This document shows positions 1 through 7,678 of a stretch of DNA of 12,024 bases, one piece after another. The stretch's first letter is position 1; every line of letters starts with the position of its first letter. The notes beneath the pieces are model-generated. The model was given only the letters and a program-made list of their open reading frames with translations, did no database searches and was not told the origin of the DNA. Source of the stretch: Pseudomonadota bacterium (lineage in GTDB: Bacteria; Pseudomonadota; Alphaproteobacteria; UBA8366; GCA-2717185); NCBI GenBank assembly GCA_027619655.1, contig JAQCHR010000057.1:1-12024 (forward strand), written 5' to 3'. A program made the translations under genes and the position numbers.

Positions 1-369
1 CACCTGATTTACGCCAAGTTCCGATCGGCGATTTCCAACATTGTCACAACCCAGCAGCTGATTCCCTCTCCGATCCCTGAAGCAGGCGATGACAGCGGCG
101 ATGACCTGGGCGGCGCTGTGTATGAATACGAACCATCCGAGGAAGAGATCCTGAAGGATCTGCTGCCGCGGAATATCTCGGTTCAAATCTATCGTGCTTT
201 GCTCGAAAACGCTGCCAGCGAACATGGCGCGCGGATGGCCGCGATGGATAATGCTACCCGTAATGCCGGCGAGATGATCAAAGGCCTAACACTGACCTAC
301 AACCGCACCCGTCAGGCGATGATTACGACCGAACTGATCGAAATCATTGCCGGCGCCGAAGCTGTTTAA
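1..369 (+). CDS. atpG: ATP synthase F1 gamma subunit, 3' part (5' end outside window)
   Basis: The frame is open from base 1 and ends at TAA 367-369, giving the last 122 residues of the F1 gamma subunit. Gamma is the central rotor shaft that couples proton flow through Fo to catalysis in the alpha3beta3 head at the inner face of the cytoplasmic membrane. The C-terminal helix is typical: MDNATRNAGEMI, LTLTYNRTRQA and the closing ITTELIEIIAGAEA, which fits the family C-terminal signature. An acidic stretch (PEAGDDSGDDLGG and after) precedes the PSEEEIL segment. atpD begins 65 bp downstream in the same direction, as expected for an atpHAGDC operon. Identification is secure; only the N-terminal part is missing. 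Confidence 0.97.
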   Translation, partial: HLIYAKFRSAISNIVTTQQLIPSPIPEAGDDSGDDLGGAVYEYEPSEEEILKDLLPRNISVQIYRALLENAASEHGARMAAMDNATRNAGEMIKGLTLTYNRTRQAMITTELIEIIAGAEAV

Positions 370-417
370 CCCGCCCGGCAGATGGAATGCGGCCACACTA
401 TCGACCGTAGTTTTAAG

Positions 418-425
418 TTAAGGAG
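418..425 (+). promoter_or_regulatory. Shine-Dalgarno site of atpD
   Basis: TTAAGGAG lies 9 bases before ATG 435. It fixes the atpD start at that ATG rather than at the in-frame TTG at 426, which directly abuts the site and would have no spacer. The product then begins MAKNAVGRIT, as expected for alphaproteobacterial beta subunits. Confidence 0.8.
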
Positions 426-434
426 TTGACCCCC

Positions 435-1862
<1,428 letters not shown>

Positions 1863-1891
1863 GGCTTGACTGATAAACGGAGCGGAACGTA

Positions 1892-2305
1892 ATGGCCGAT
1901 ACCCTGGAACTGGAACTCGTCTCGCCCGAGAGCCTGCTGATGACGCAGGCTGTTGAAATGGTCGTCGTCCCGGGCGAAGAAGGCGATTTTGGCGTCCTGC
2001 CGGGGCATGCTCCGATGATTTCGACCATCCGCCCCGGCACGCTGGCCGTTTTCGAAGACGGCAAGGTCGCGCAGCGCTATTTCCTGGCCGGCGGATTTGC
2101 TGAAGTCACGACCGAGCGCTGCACGATTCTGGCAGAGGGCGCCATCCGACTGGAAGATATCGACCGCGCCGCACTGGAACAGGAATTGCGCAACCTGCGG
2201 GAAGACGTAGGCGTCGCCGGTGACGAGACGGCGGTCGTATCGCTGCAGATTGCCGAAGCAAAGCTTCAGGCGCTGGATTCCCCGACTTACGCGGGCGCCC
2301 ATTAA
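1892..2305 (+). CDS. atpC: ATP synthase F1 epsilon subunit
   Basis: This encodes 137 residues, a normal length. Epsilon binds gamma in the rotor stalk, couples F1 to the c-ring, and in many bacteria restrains ATP hydrolysis. The N-terminal beta-sandwich domain (about 4-88) contains the signature GDFGVLPGHAP (31-41) and LAGGFAEV (66-72). The C-terminal part has a helical segment (about 89-105) followed by a second one (about 112-128). ATG 1892 follows a purine-rich CGGAGCGG site with a 6-base spacer. It is the last ATP synthase gene. Only 17 bases separate its stop from the stop of a convergent gene, and no strong terminator hairpin is visible in that gap. Confidence 0.97.
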   Translation: MADTLELELVSPESLLMTQAVEMVVVPGEEGDFGVLPGHAPMISTIRPGTLAVFEDGKVAQRYFLAGGFAEVTTERCTILAEGAIRLEDIDRAALEQELRNLREDVGVAGDETAVVSLQIAEAKLQALDSPTYAGAH

Positions 2306-2322
2306 CACGGAACGCCGTTTCG

Positions 2323-3165
2323 TCAGGCGATCATGTTCAGCAGGTCGCCGGGATTGGTAAGCCCGACATTTATCTTGAGTTCGCCGCTCCCCGCCAGCCC
2401 GGACCCCAGCGGAATACTGGCCCCGCCAACGGGTTGCCGGAACCGTTTCTGCGGGTCGAATACCGGGTCTGAACGCCCGATACTGTTATCGGATCCGTCC
2501 AGGCCGGATGCCTCGCCGCTGCTCTGATTTTCCAGCTCTTCGCGGCGTTCCGCGGCCAGTTCCTGCTTCGCCTTGACGATTGCGGCATCGGCCTGCGATG
2601 CAACCCGCCTGTCCTGACCCGACGGGTTCGCCGGCGCCAGTGCGGCCCGCTTCACCTGTTCCATCTTGCGGATGGTCGCCTGCGGGTTACCGGAAACCGG
2701 GCTGACATCGATCGAAACCTCGCCTCCCACGGCATATTGCTTGCCGTCGGGACCGGAGACGAACGTAAAGGATGGCGATCCGGCAATCGAGCCGCCGGCT
2801 GTCGCGTGGGCGCGTTCATGTTCGCGCACTTCGCGGTCCCGCTGCTTCAGTTTTTCGATCTTTCGCCGATCCGCCTCGGTCAGGCCCTGCGCATCTTCCG
2901 CGGCCGCACCGGATTTTTCATCCGCCGCTTTTTCGTCGGCGGAACCCTGCCTCGCTTCGGGCTGGTTGCCGCCGGCATCTTCCTGGATACCGGCAACGGA
3001 TTCCGGCGCCAGGCGCGATACAGATGGCGCAGACCGCGCGCCAACCACGGCGCCGGACGTATCCGGGGCGCCGGCAACCGGTGCCGCCAGGGAATCGCGC
3101 GCCGCCACCCCGCCACGGAATGGCGCGATCTGGGGGAAACTGACAATACTGGTTACAGATAACAC
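2323..3165 (-). CDS. Putative metalloprotease, SprA-related (CJM1_0395-like) family
   Basis: This encodes 280 residues beginning at GTG 3165, with a modest AGG seven bases upstream. The N-terminal third (about 20-95) is low complexity, rich in Ala, Gly, Asp and Glu, and probably disordered. A charged helix (98-118) leads into HERAH (116-120), an HExxH zinc-site motif, followed by a glycine-rich stretch with YAVGGEV (144-150) and a second helix rich in Ala, Lys and Glu (about 162-212). The REHERAHA plus YAVGGEV arrangement is the hallmark I associate with the SprA-related family (Pfam PF12118), annotated only as putative metalloproteases. No signal peptide or membrane segment is evident, and activity is unproven. 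The gene converges on atpC and has its own AT-rich upstream region, so it may be a separate unit from the rppH series. Family assignment is from memory of the motif. Confidence 0.75.
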   Translation of the reverse strand: MLSVTSIVSFPQIAPFRGGVAARDSLAAPVAGAPDTSGAVVGARSAPSVSRLAPESVAGIQEDAGGNQPEARQGSADEKAADEKSGAAAEDAQGLTEADRRKIEKLKQRDREVREHERAHATAGGSIAGSPSFTFVSGPDGKQYAVGGEVSIDVSPVSGNPQATIRKMEQVKRAALAPANPSGQDRRVASQADAAIVKAKQELAAERREELENQSSGEASGLDGSDNSIGRSDPVFDPQKRFRQPVGGASIPLGSGLAGSGELKINVGLTNPGDLLNMIA

Positions 3166-3321
3166 GGCAAAACCTGCGCTCTGCGTTGTCCTTTACTCAA
3201 ACGCGCCGACGAAATTACAACTTAATTTTTCGCCAAATACCAGCCGCTTTGCATCACTCATTTGGAGCGCAAAAAAGGACAAAATCGCGGCAAGTGTATT
3301 GAATCAATGGTAAATGGTCAA
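3166..3321. other. AT-rich intergenic region upstream of the SprA-like gene
   Basis: These 156 bases lie between the rppH stop and the GTG of the SprA-like gene and are clearly richer in A and T than the flanks. On the - strand a weak promoter-like pair can be drawn: CTGGTA (3243-3238), then 18 bases, then TGTAAT (3219-3214). It would suit transcription of the SprA-like gene, but the match to consensus is poor. T-runs occur on the - strand near 3265-3285 with no GC-rich stem directly before them, so I do not call a terminator for rppH. Confidence 0.35.
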
Positions 3322-3798
3322 TTAACGGCAGGCCAGAGGCCTGAATTCACGTACGACTTCGCTGTAAACCTGCCGCTTGAACGGGATAATCAGGTCACAG
3401 ACGGTGTCGATGGGGACCCAGCGCCAGTCGCTGAATTCAGGTACATGCCGATCCAGGCGGATATCGTCATCGGTCCCCGTAAAGCGCATGGCAAACCAGC
3501 GCTGCATCTGGCCACGATACATTCCGCCCCAGACGCGGCGTGAAATATCCACCGGCAGATCATAGGAAATCCAGCGGGGTATTTCGCCAATGATTTCCGC
3601 CTTTCCGGTGCCGGCCTCTTCCTCCAACTCCCGATAGGCCGCGACATCAGGAGATTCCCCGGCTTCGATGCCGCCCTGCGGCATCTGCCAGTCCTGCCGG
3701 TCCGTATTGATCCGGTCGCCAACGAAGACCAGGCCATCGGCGTTCAGCATCATGATGCCGACGCATTTCCGGTAGGGCCTGGCGTCGGCGGCAACCAT
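3322..3798 (-). CDS. rppH: RNA pyrophosphohydrolase (Nudix)
   Basis: This encodes 158 residues, typical of the RppH family. RppH removes pyrophosphate from the 5' triphosphate end of transcripts, which opens them to RNase E-type decay; alphaproteobacterial members have also been called IalA. The Nudix box fits GX5EX7REUXEEXGU exactly at 42-64, with E48, R56-E57 and E60-E61. It is preceded by RPYRKCVGIMMLN and WQMPQGG, as in the family, and DWRWVPI and IPFKRQVY follow near the C-terminus. The ATG start has GGGGCGGGA just upstream and lies 10 bp after the stop of the deacetylase-like gene, so the two are probably co-transcribed. It is the last gene of the long - strand series. A six-bp inverted repeat covers its last codons but has no T-tract. 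Confidence 0.95.
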   Translation of the reverse strand: MVAADARPYRKCVGIMMLNADGLVFVGDRINTDRQDWQMPQGGIEAGESPDVAAYRELEEEAGTGKAEIIGEIPRWISYDLPVDISRRVWGGMYRGQMQRWFAMRFTGTDDDIRLDRHVPEFSDWRWVPIDTVCDLIIPFKRQVYSEVVREFRPLACR

Positions 3799-3808
3799 TC
3801 CCGCCCCG

Positions 3809-5005
3809 TCAGTTCAGCGTCTGACGGTTGGCCACCGCCGAAATCGGCGTCAGTTCCAGCCCCATCTCGCCAAGCCCGCCGATCCAGCGCTTCAGGATCC
3901 GGATCGAAACCGGATACGGATGCGCAATGACCACAGCGGCGCCCTGCTTTTTGGCGATAGTTTCGATCACCGACAGCCGATGTTCGATATCGGCCCGGCT
4001 GGCAACCTCATCCACGGTCTGGCTGCCGACAACAAGGGGCAGTTTTATGTCTGGCGCGATTCCCGTTATGGCGCTGGCGGTCTGGTCCACCGTGTCGACG
4101 AAAAGCAGCCCCCGCCGCGCCAGTTCGCGCAGCACCGGCTGCAGCGCTGTCTTGTTCCCGGCGAAGCGGTCACCCTGGAAATTCGATACGCCGACATAGC
4201 CCGTCATCCGGCTCAGGATCCAGTCCAGCCGCCGTTTGTTTTCGTCCGGACGCAAACCGGTCATCAGTCTGAACGGCCCCGGATCGTTTCGCGGATATCC
4301 GCGTGGCTCCATTGGAATATTGAGCAGCACCTCATGGCCCGCGCCGCGCGCGGCATCGATCCATTCCTCCAGTTTGCTCGAAAACGGCTCGAATGCCAGC
4401 GTGACCTCGCCAGGCAGGTCCTGGACGACGCTTTCCGTGGCGTTGAAGGACACGCCCAGCCCGACGATAACGATGGCAACGCGCGGCCGTTTCTCCAGCG
4501 CATTGAAGGGACGCGAATAAACCCGCCACGGCTGGCGGCCATCCGTGCCGATAACCGGCAGCATCCCGATATCGGTTTTTTCAACCAGTTGCGGATCCGG
4601 ATGCGGATGTAGGACCGTCGGCGCCGCGCCGGCCGATTTCGGAATTTGCGGTGTCCGGTCTTTTGAACTGCTTCTCGGTGCCGCCGGTTCAGGGGTGGTG
4701 TCTTTTTCCGCCGGTTCGCGGGTGGCGTCTTTTTCCGCCGGTTCGCGGGTAGCGTCTTTTTCCGCCGGTTCGTCTTGCCCGGGCCGGGCCGACGCCAGCA
4801 TGCGGACATTCACCTGCGGCCGGACAGCCCGCATTTCATCGGTCACGGCATCCGACGACAACTCCAGCCACAGGATAATGCCCAGAAATGTGGCGACCGC
4901 CATACCGGCCACCGCGAAGAGCGCATAGAGGGGAAGCCGCCTCTGGAACGCACTCGGGTTCAGATAGTCATCGGCATCGGACAATTCTTCCGATTCTGCC
5001 GACAC
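3809..5005 (-). CDS. Divergent polysaccharide deacetylase family protein (YibQ-like, DUF610)
   Basis: From GTG 5005 the product has 398 residues. A short acidic cytoplasmic N-terminus is followed by one membrane segment (about 24-47), a linker (about 48-170) with a nine-residue repeat EPAEKDATR, and the conserved domain (about 174-395). The domain shows AFEPFSSKLEEWIDAARGAG, LLNIPMEP, GLLFVDT and AHPYP, which characterise the divergent polysaccharide deacetylase family (PF04748), related to NodB-type hydrolases. The protein is probably periplasmic and anchored in the inner membrane; its substrate is unknown. The first strand reads VAIVIVGLG, so an Asp pair found there in YibQ-type members is not seen. 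GTG 5005 is the only standard start available, but the frame is open to 5095 and the 103-bp gap after ctpA is unusually wide, so the true N-terminus may be longer. rppH follows after 10 bp. Confidence 0.88.
   Translation of the reverse strand: MSAESEELSDADDYLNPSAFQRRLPLYALFAVAGMAVATFLGIILWLELSSDAVTDEMRAVRPQVNVRMLASARPGQDEPAEKDATREPAEKDATREPAEKDTTPEPAAPRSSSKDRTPQIPKSAGAAPTVLHPHPDPQLVEKTDIGMLPVIGTDGRQPWRVYSRPFNALEKRPRVAIVIVGLGVSFNATESVVQDLPGEVTLAFEPFSSKLEEWIDAARGAGHEVLLNIPMEPRGYPRNDPGPFRLMTGLRPDENKRRLDWILSRMTGYVGVSNFQGDRFAGNKTALQPVLRELARRGLLFVDTVDQTASAITGIAPDIKLPLVVGSQTVDEVASRADIEHRLSVIETIAKKQGAAVVIAHPYPVSIRILKRWIGGLGEMGLELTPISAVANRQTLN
4681..4772. repeat. 27-bp tandem repeat, about 3.4 copies, in the deacetylase-like gene
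   Basis: Two nearly identical 27-base units (4701-4727 and 4728-4754, one base different) are flanked by a degenerate partial copy (4681-4700) and an 18-base exact partial copy (4755-4772). Read on the - strand they encode repeats of EPAEKDATR in the linker after the membrane segment. The unit is a multiple of three, so gain or loss of copies would keep the frame and only change linker length. Confidence 0.9.
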
Positions 5006-5018
5006 AGCCGAATCCGAT

Positions 5019-5046
5019 CCCTTCCGCTTCCAGGGAAGCGGAAGGG
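5019..5046. repeat. Perfect 13-bp inverted repeat before the deacetylase-like gene
   Basis: CCCTTCCGCTTCC (5019-5031) and GGAAGCGGAAGGG (5034-5046) are exact reverse complements separated by two bases. In the - strand transcript this would form a strong hairpin 14 bases before the GTG start at 5005. The arm nearer the start carries GGAAGGG, the only Shine-Dalgarno-like sequence for that GTG, so the hairpin could hide it. No T-tract follows on either strand, which argues against a simple intrinsic terminator. Confidence 0.85.
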
Positions 5047-5108
5047 AGAATTTCGGCAGCGATGGCAGCTTGAGTGACAGACTGACCAGAGCGTCTCAAC
5101 CTCAGCAG

Positions 5109-6431
5109 TTAATTGGCAACTTGCTCGCGGTATAGGGCGATGCCCTGCAGCAGGTCAATCGCCCTGACCAGCTGATAGTCGAAAGGCTTGTCGGACTTGT
5201 CCGAATCTTCCGCCTCTTTTGCGCCCTCTTCCGTCGCGGCTTCCCGCGCCTTTGTCGCGCCTTCATCCTCGTTCCGCAACGATCCAAGCAGATCCCTTTC
5301 CGACCGGCCGGGACGGTTGTTCAGAGGCTCGAGCTTGGATTGCGTCACTTCGATGTCCGGCTCAATCCCCTTGGCCTGGATGGAACGGCCCGACGGCGTA
5401 TAGTAGCGCTGCGTCGTGAGCTTCATCGCGCCGCTGGTGCCGAGCGGAATAATTGTCTGTACGGAGCCCTTGCCGAAACTCTTGGTCCCCATAACGATCG
5501 CGCGTTTGTGGTCCTGCAGGGCGCCGGCCACGATTTCCGAAGCAGAGGCGGAGCCGCCATTGATCAGCACAACGATGGGTAACCCCTTGGCGAGATCGCC
5601 CGGCCTGGCATTGAACCGCTGGGCATTCCCTTCGACGCGCCCTCGGGTGGAGACAATCTCGCCCCGCTCCAGCAAATCATCGGAAACCGAAACCGCCTGG
5701 CCCAGCAGGCCGCCCGGATTGTTCCGCAGGTCGAGAACATAGCCCCGAATCTTACCCTCGCCGATTTTCGCGTTCAGTTTGGTGAACGCCTCCTGAACGC
5801 CTGTATCGGTCTGCTGGCTGAAACTCGTCACGCGGATATAGCCGATATCGCCTTCCGCCCGGTAGCGCACCGATTTGATCCGGATATTGTCGCGCGTGAT
5901 CGTCACGTCGAATGGCTCGGTATCCTTGCGCAGGATCTGCAGCTTGATTTCGGTTCCAACCCGACCGCGCATTTTCTCGACGGCCTGGCTCAGGTTCAGG
6001 CCCTGTACTGTCACGCCGTCGATCTGTGAAATAAGGTCGCCCGGTTCGAGTCCGGCCTTGTGCGCCGGTGTATCGTCAATCGGCGAGACGACCTTGACGT
6101 AGCCGCTCTCCATCGTCACCTCGATCCCCAGACCGCCGAATTCGCCCTTGGTCTGAACCTGCATGTCGCTGAAGGTTTTCTTGTTCATGTAGCTGGAATG
6201 GGGGTCCAGACTCTGCAGCATGCCCTGGATCGCCGCCTCGACCAGTTCCTTGTCTGAAACCTCCTCGACATACGATGCCCGGACGCGTTCGAACACGTCA
6301 CCGAACAGTTCCAGCAACCGGTAGATTTCCGTCTTGTCGGTTTTTTCGGGCGCAGCGGCAAATGCCGGTGCGGACACAAAATACGCTACGACCCCGACTG
6401 CAAGAATCGTTTTGCCAAATATCGATTTCAT
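5109..6431 (-). CDS. ctpA: Carboxy-terminal processing protease, S41 family
   Basis: This encodes 440 residues, typical of CtpA/CtpB. These periplasmic serine proteases cut proteins at the C-terminal side; in several bacteria they act on cell-wall hydrolases or signalling proteins. A signal peptide spans about 1-26 (hydrophobic core ILAVGVVAYFVS, likely cut after AFA). An N-terminal helical region (about 32-90) contains LDPHSSYM, the PDZ domain runs about 95-170 with FGGLGIEV and AGLEPGD, and the catalytic core follows. GGSASASEI supplies S296, and FGKGSVQ supplies K321 and Q325. The 25-residue Ser-Lys spacing matches the known Ser-Lys dyad of the family. A charged Lys/Glu/Asp-rich segment (about 385-415) precedes the C-terminus. 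Its ATG overlaps the TGA of the envC-like gene as ATGA, with AAAGG upstream, implying coupled translation. Confidence 0.97.
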   Translation of the reverse strand: MKSIFGKTILAVGVVAYFVSAPAFAAAPEKTDKTEIYRLLELFGDVFERVRASYVEEVSDKELVEAAIQGMLQSLDPHSSYMNKKTFSDMQVQTKGEFGGLGIEVTMESGYVKVVSPIDDTPAHKAGLEPGDLISQIDGVTVQGLNLSQAVEKMRGRVGTEIKLQILRKDTEPFDVTITRDNIRIKSVRYRAEGDIGYIRVTSFSQQTDTGVQEAFTKLNAKIGEGKIRGYVLDLRNNPGGLLGQAVSVSDDLLERGEIVSTRGRVEGNAQRFNARPGDLAKGLPIVVLINGGSASASEIVAGALQDHKRAIVMGTKSFGKGSVQTIIPLGTSGAMKLTTQRYYTPSGRSIQAKGIEPDIEVTQSKLEPLNNRPGRSERDLLGSLRNEDEGATKAREAATEEGAKEAEDSDKSDKPFDYQLVRAIDLLQGIALYREQVAN

Positions 6432-7678
6432 CCACGCACCTTTTGCTTACCAGCCGCGAGCCACGGCAATGGGTTTATCGGTTGACCGTTCCGGCGAAGC
6501 TCCAAATATAGTGTTGGCTGGCCGCTATTTCGAGTGCCCATTGCACCTATTGGCTCGCCGGCCAAGACCCATTGCCCGGCAATCGAGTCGATCCGCCCCA
6601 ATCCGGCAAGCAATGTATGATATCCGCCCCGATGTTCGATAATCAAAATTTGTCCATAGTTGCGAAACGGCCCCGCAAACACGACTTTTCCATCGAAGGG
6701 GGCGACGACCTGCGCCAGCGGCCGCGCCTCCAGCCGGACCCCACGCGCCGTATCGCCGAATTCCAGCGACTCGCCATACCGCCCGACAATCTGCCCCGCC
6801 ACCGGCAGCGTCACGCTCCCGTTTTCGGGAAAGTCCCGCAGACCGACAGGCGGTTCCGTTGAATTTCCGCCGGTTTCCGGCGGCAGGGCCGCCTCCTGCT
6901 GCGCCGGCGGCTGTGGCCGTGATGCCGGGCGGGGTGGCCGCGGCGCCTCCACCGGCGCCTGGAGCCGCGCCATGAGTTCCTTCATGTCGCTGGCCTTTGC
7001 CGCCAGGGCGCGCATCTTCTCTGCGTTTTCCTGGTAGGCCGCATCCGTATCCCGGCGCAGCGCATTCTTGCGATCCAGCAGGCGGTGCAGCCTGGCGCGC
7101 TCACTGTCCAGCACATCGCCCGTCTTTCGCAGGCTCAGTAACTTTCCCGCGATGTCGCGTTTCACGAGGGCCAGCGTCTCAACCTCCGTGGACAGCTCTT
7201 CAACACGCTCACCCATGCGCGGTACGGCGATGCGCAACAGCAAGGCGCTGTTTACGATGTCGGCAGGCGTCCCCCTGGAGAACATGACCGCCTGTGGCGC
7301 ATTCCGGGACAATCGCGCCAGCGCGCCCAGGGTGCCGGCAAGCTGCCGCCGCTGAACGGACAATGCCGCCCCACGCTGCTTTGCATCCTCGATCAGGTTG
7401 GCCAGTTGCGCTTCCAGATGGGTTAGCAGGCCTTCCTTCTCCTGCGCGCCGCGCGCCGCCTCGATCATCTCCCGCCGGATCAGGGCGGTTTCCAGCGCCA
7501 GCTTGCGGCTCTGTTCCTCCAGCTCTTTCTGTCGGCTTTTCTCGCGGCTGATCTGCTCTTCGACCTTCTCCAGCTGTTGCGCCGGCTTGTCGGCCGCGTT
7601 TGCTGCCGCGCCGGCCAGCAGGATGGCCAGCAGCGCGGCGGACGCTCGGGATACAAGGGGCGGTTTATTCCGCCGCAC
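6428..7678 (-). CDS. envC: EnvC-type murein hydrolase activator with degenerate LytM (M23) domain
   Basis: This encodes 416 residues. A signal peptide (about 1-29, cut near ANA) precedes long coiled-coil segments (about 31-115 and 155-240), a Pro-rich linker (about 241-270) and a C-terminal M23/LytM domain (about 285-405). The metal ligands of active M23 peptidases are lost: the HxGxD position reads ARGVR (311-315), the HxH position reads TLY (389-391) and the YxHL position reads LAGL. This is the pattern of EnvC-like proteins, which do not cut peptidoglycan but activate amidases during daughter-cell separation. The GTG start overlaps the gpmI end by 14 bp and has GGAGAGG (7688-7682) well placed upstream. 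The stop overlaps ctpA by 4 bp. The role as activator is inferred from family knowledge. Confidence 0.92.
   Translation of the reverse strand: MRRNKPPLVSRASAALLAILLAGAAANAADKPAQQLEKVEEQISREKSRQKELEEQSRKLALETALIRREMIEAARGAQEKEGLLTHLEAQLANLIEDAKQRGAALSVQRRQLAGTLGALARLSRNAPQAVMFSRGTPADIVNSALLLRIAVPRMGERVEELSTEVETLALVKRDIAGKLLSLRKTGDVLDSERARLHRLLDRKNALRRDTDAAYQENAEKMRALAAKASDMKELMARLQAPVEAPRPPRPASRPQPPAQQEAALPPETGGNSTEPPVGLRDFPENGSVTLPVAGQIVGRYGESLEFGDTARGVRLEARPLAQVVAPFDGKVVFAGPFRNYGQILIIEHRGGYHTLLAGLGRIDSIAGQWVLAGEPIGAMGTRNSGQPTLYLELRRNGQPINPLPWLAAGKQKVRG

Noticed and set aside
426..434. TTG start for atpD three codons before the ATG
   Set aside because: TTAAGGAG abuts the TTG with no spacer, while ATG 435 is nine bases away and gives the family-typical N-terminus.
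2307..2318. Terminator hairpin between atpC and the convergent gene
   Set aside because: Only a four-base stem (ACGG/CCGT) with a two-base T-run can be drawn, which is too weak to call.
3329..3343. Hairpin CAGGCC-AGA-GGCCTG at the end of rppH as a terminator
   Set aside because: The six-bp stem lies inside the last codons and is not followed by a T-tract on either strand, so it may be chance.
4681..4772. CRISPR-like array
   Set aside because: The 27-bp units are directly adjacent with no spacers and are read in frame within a protein-coding gene.
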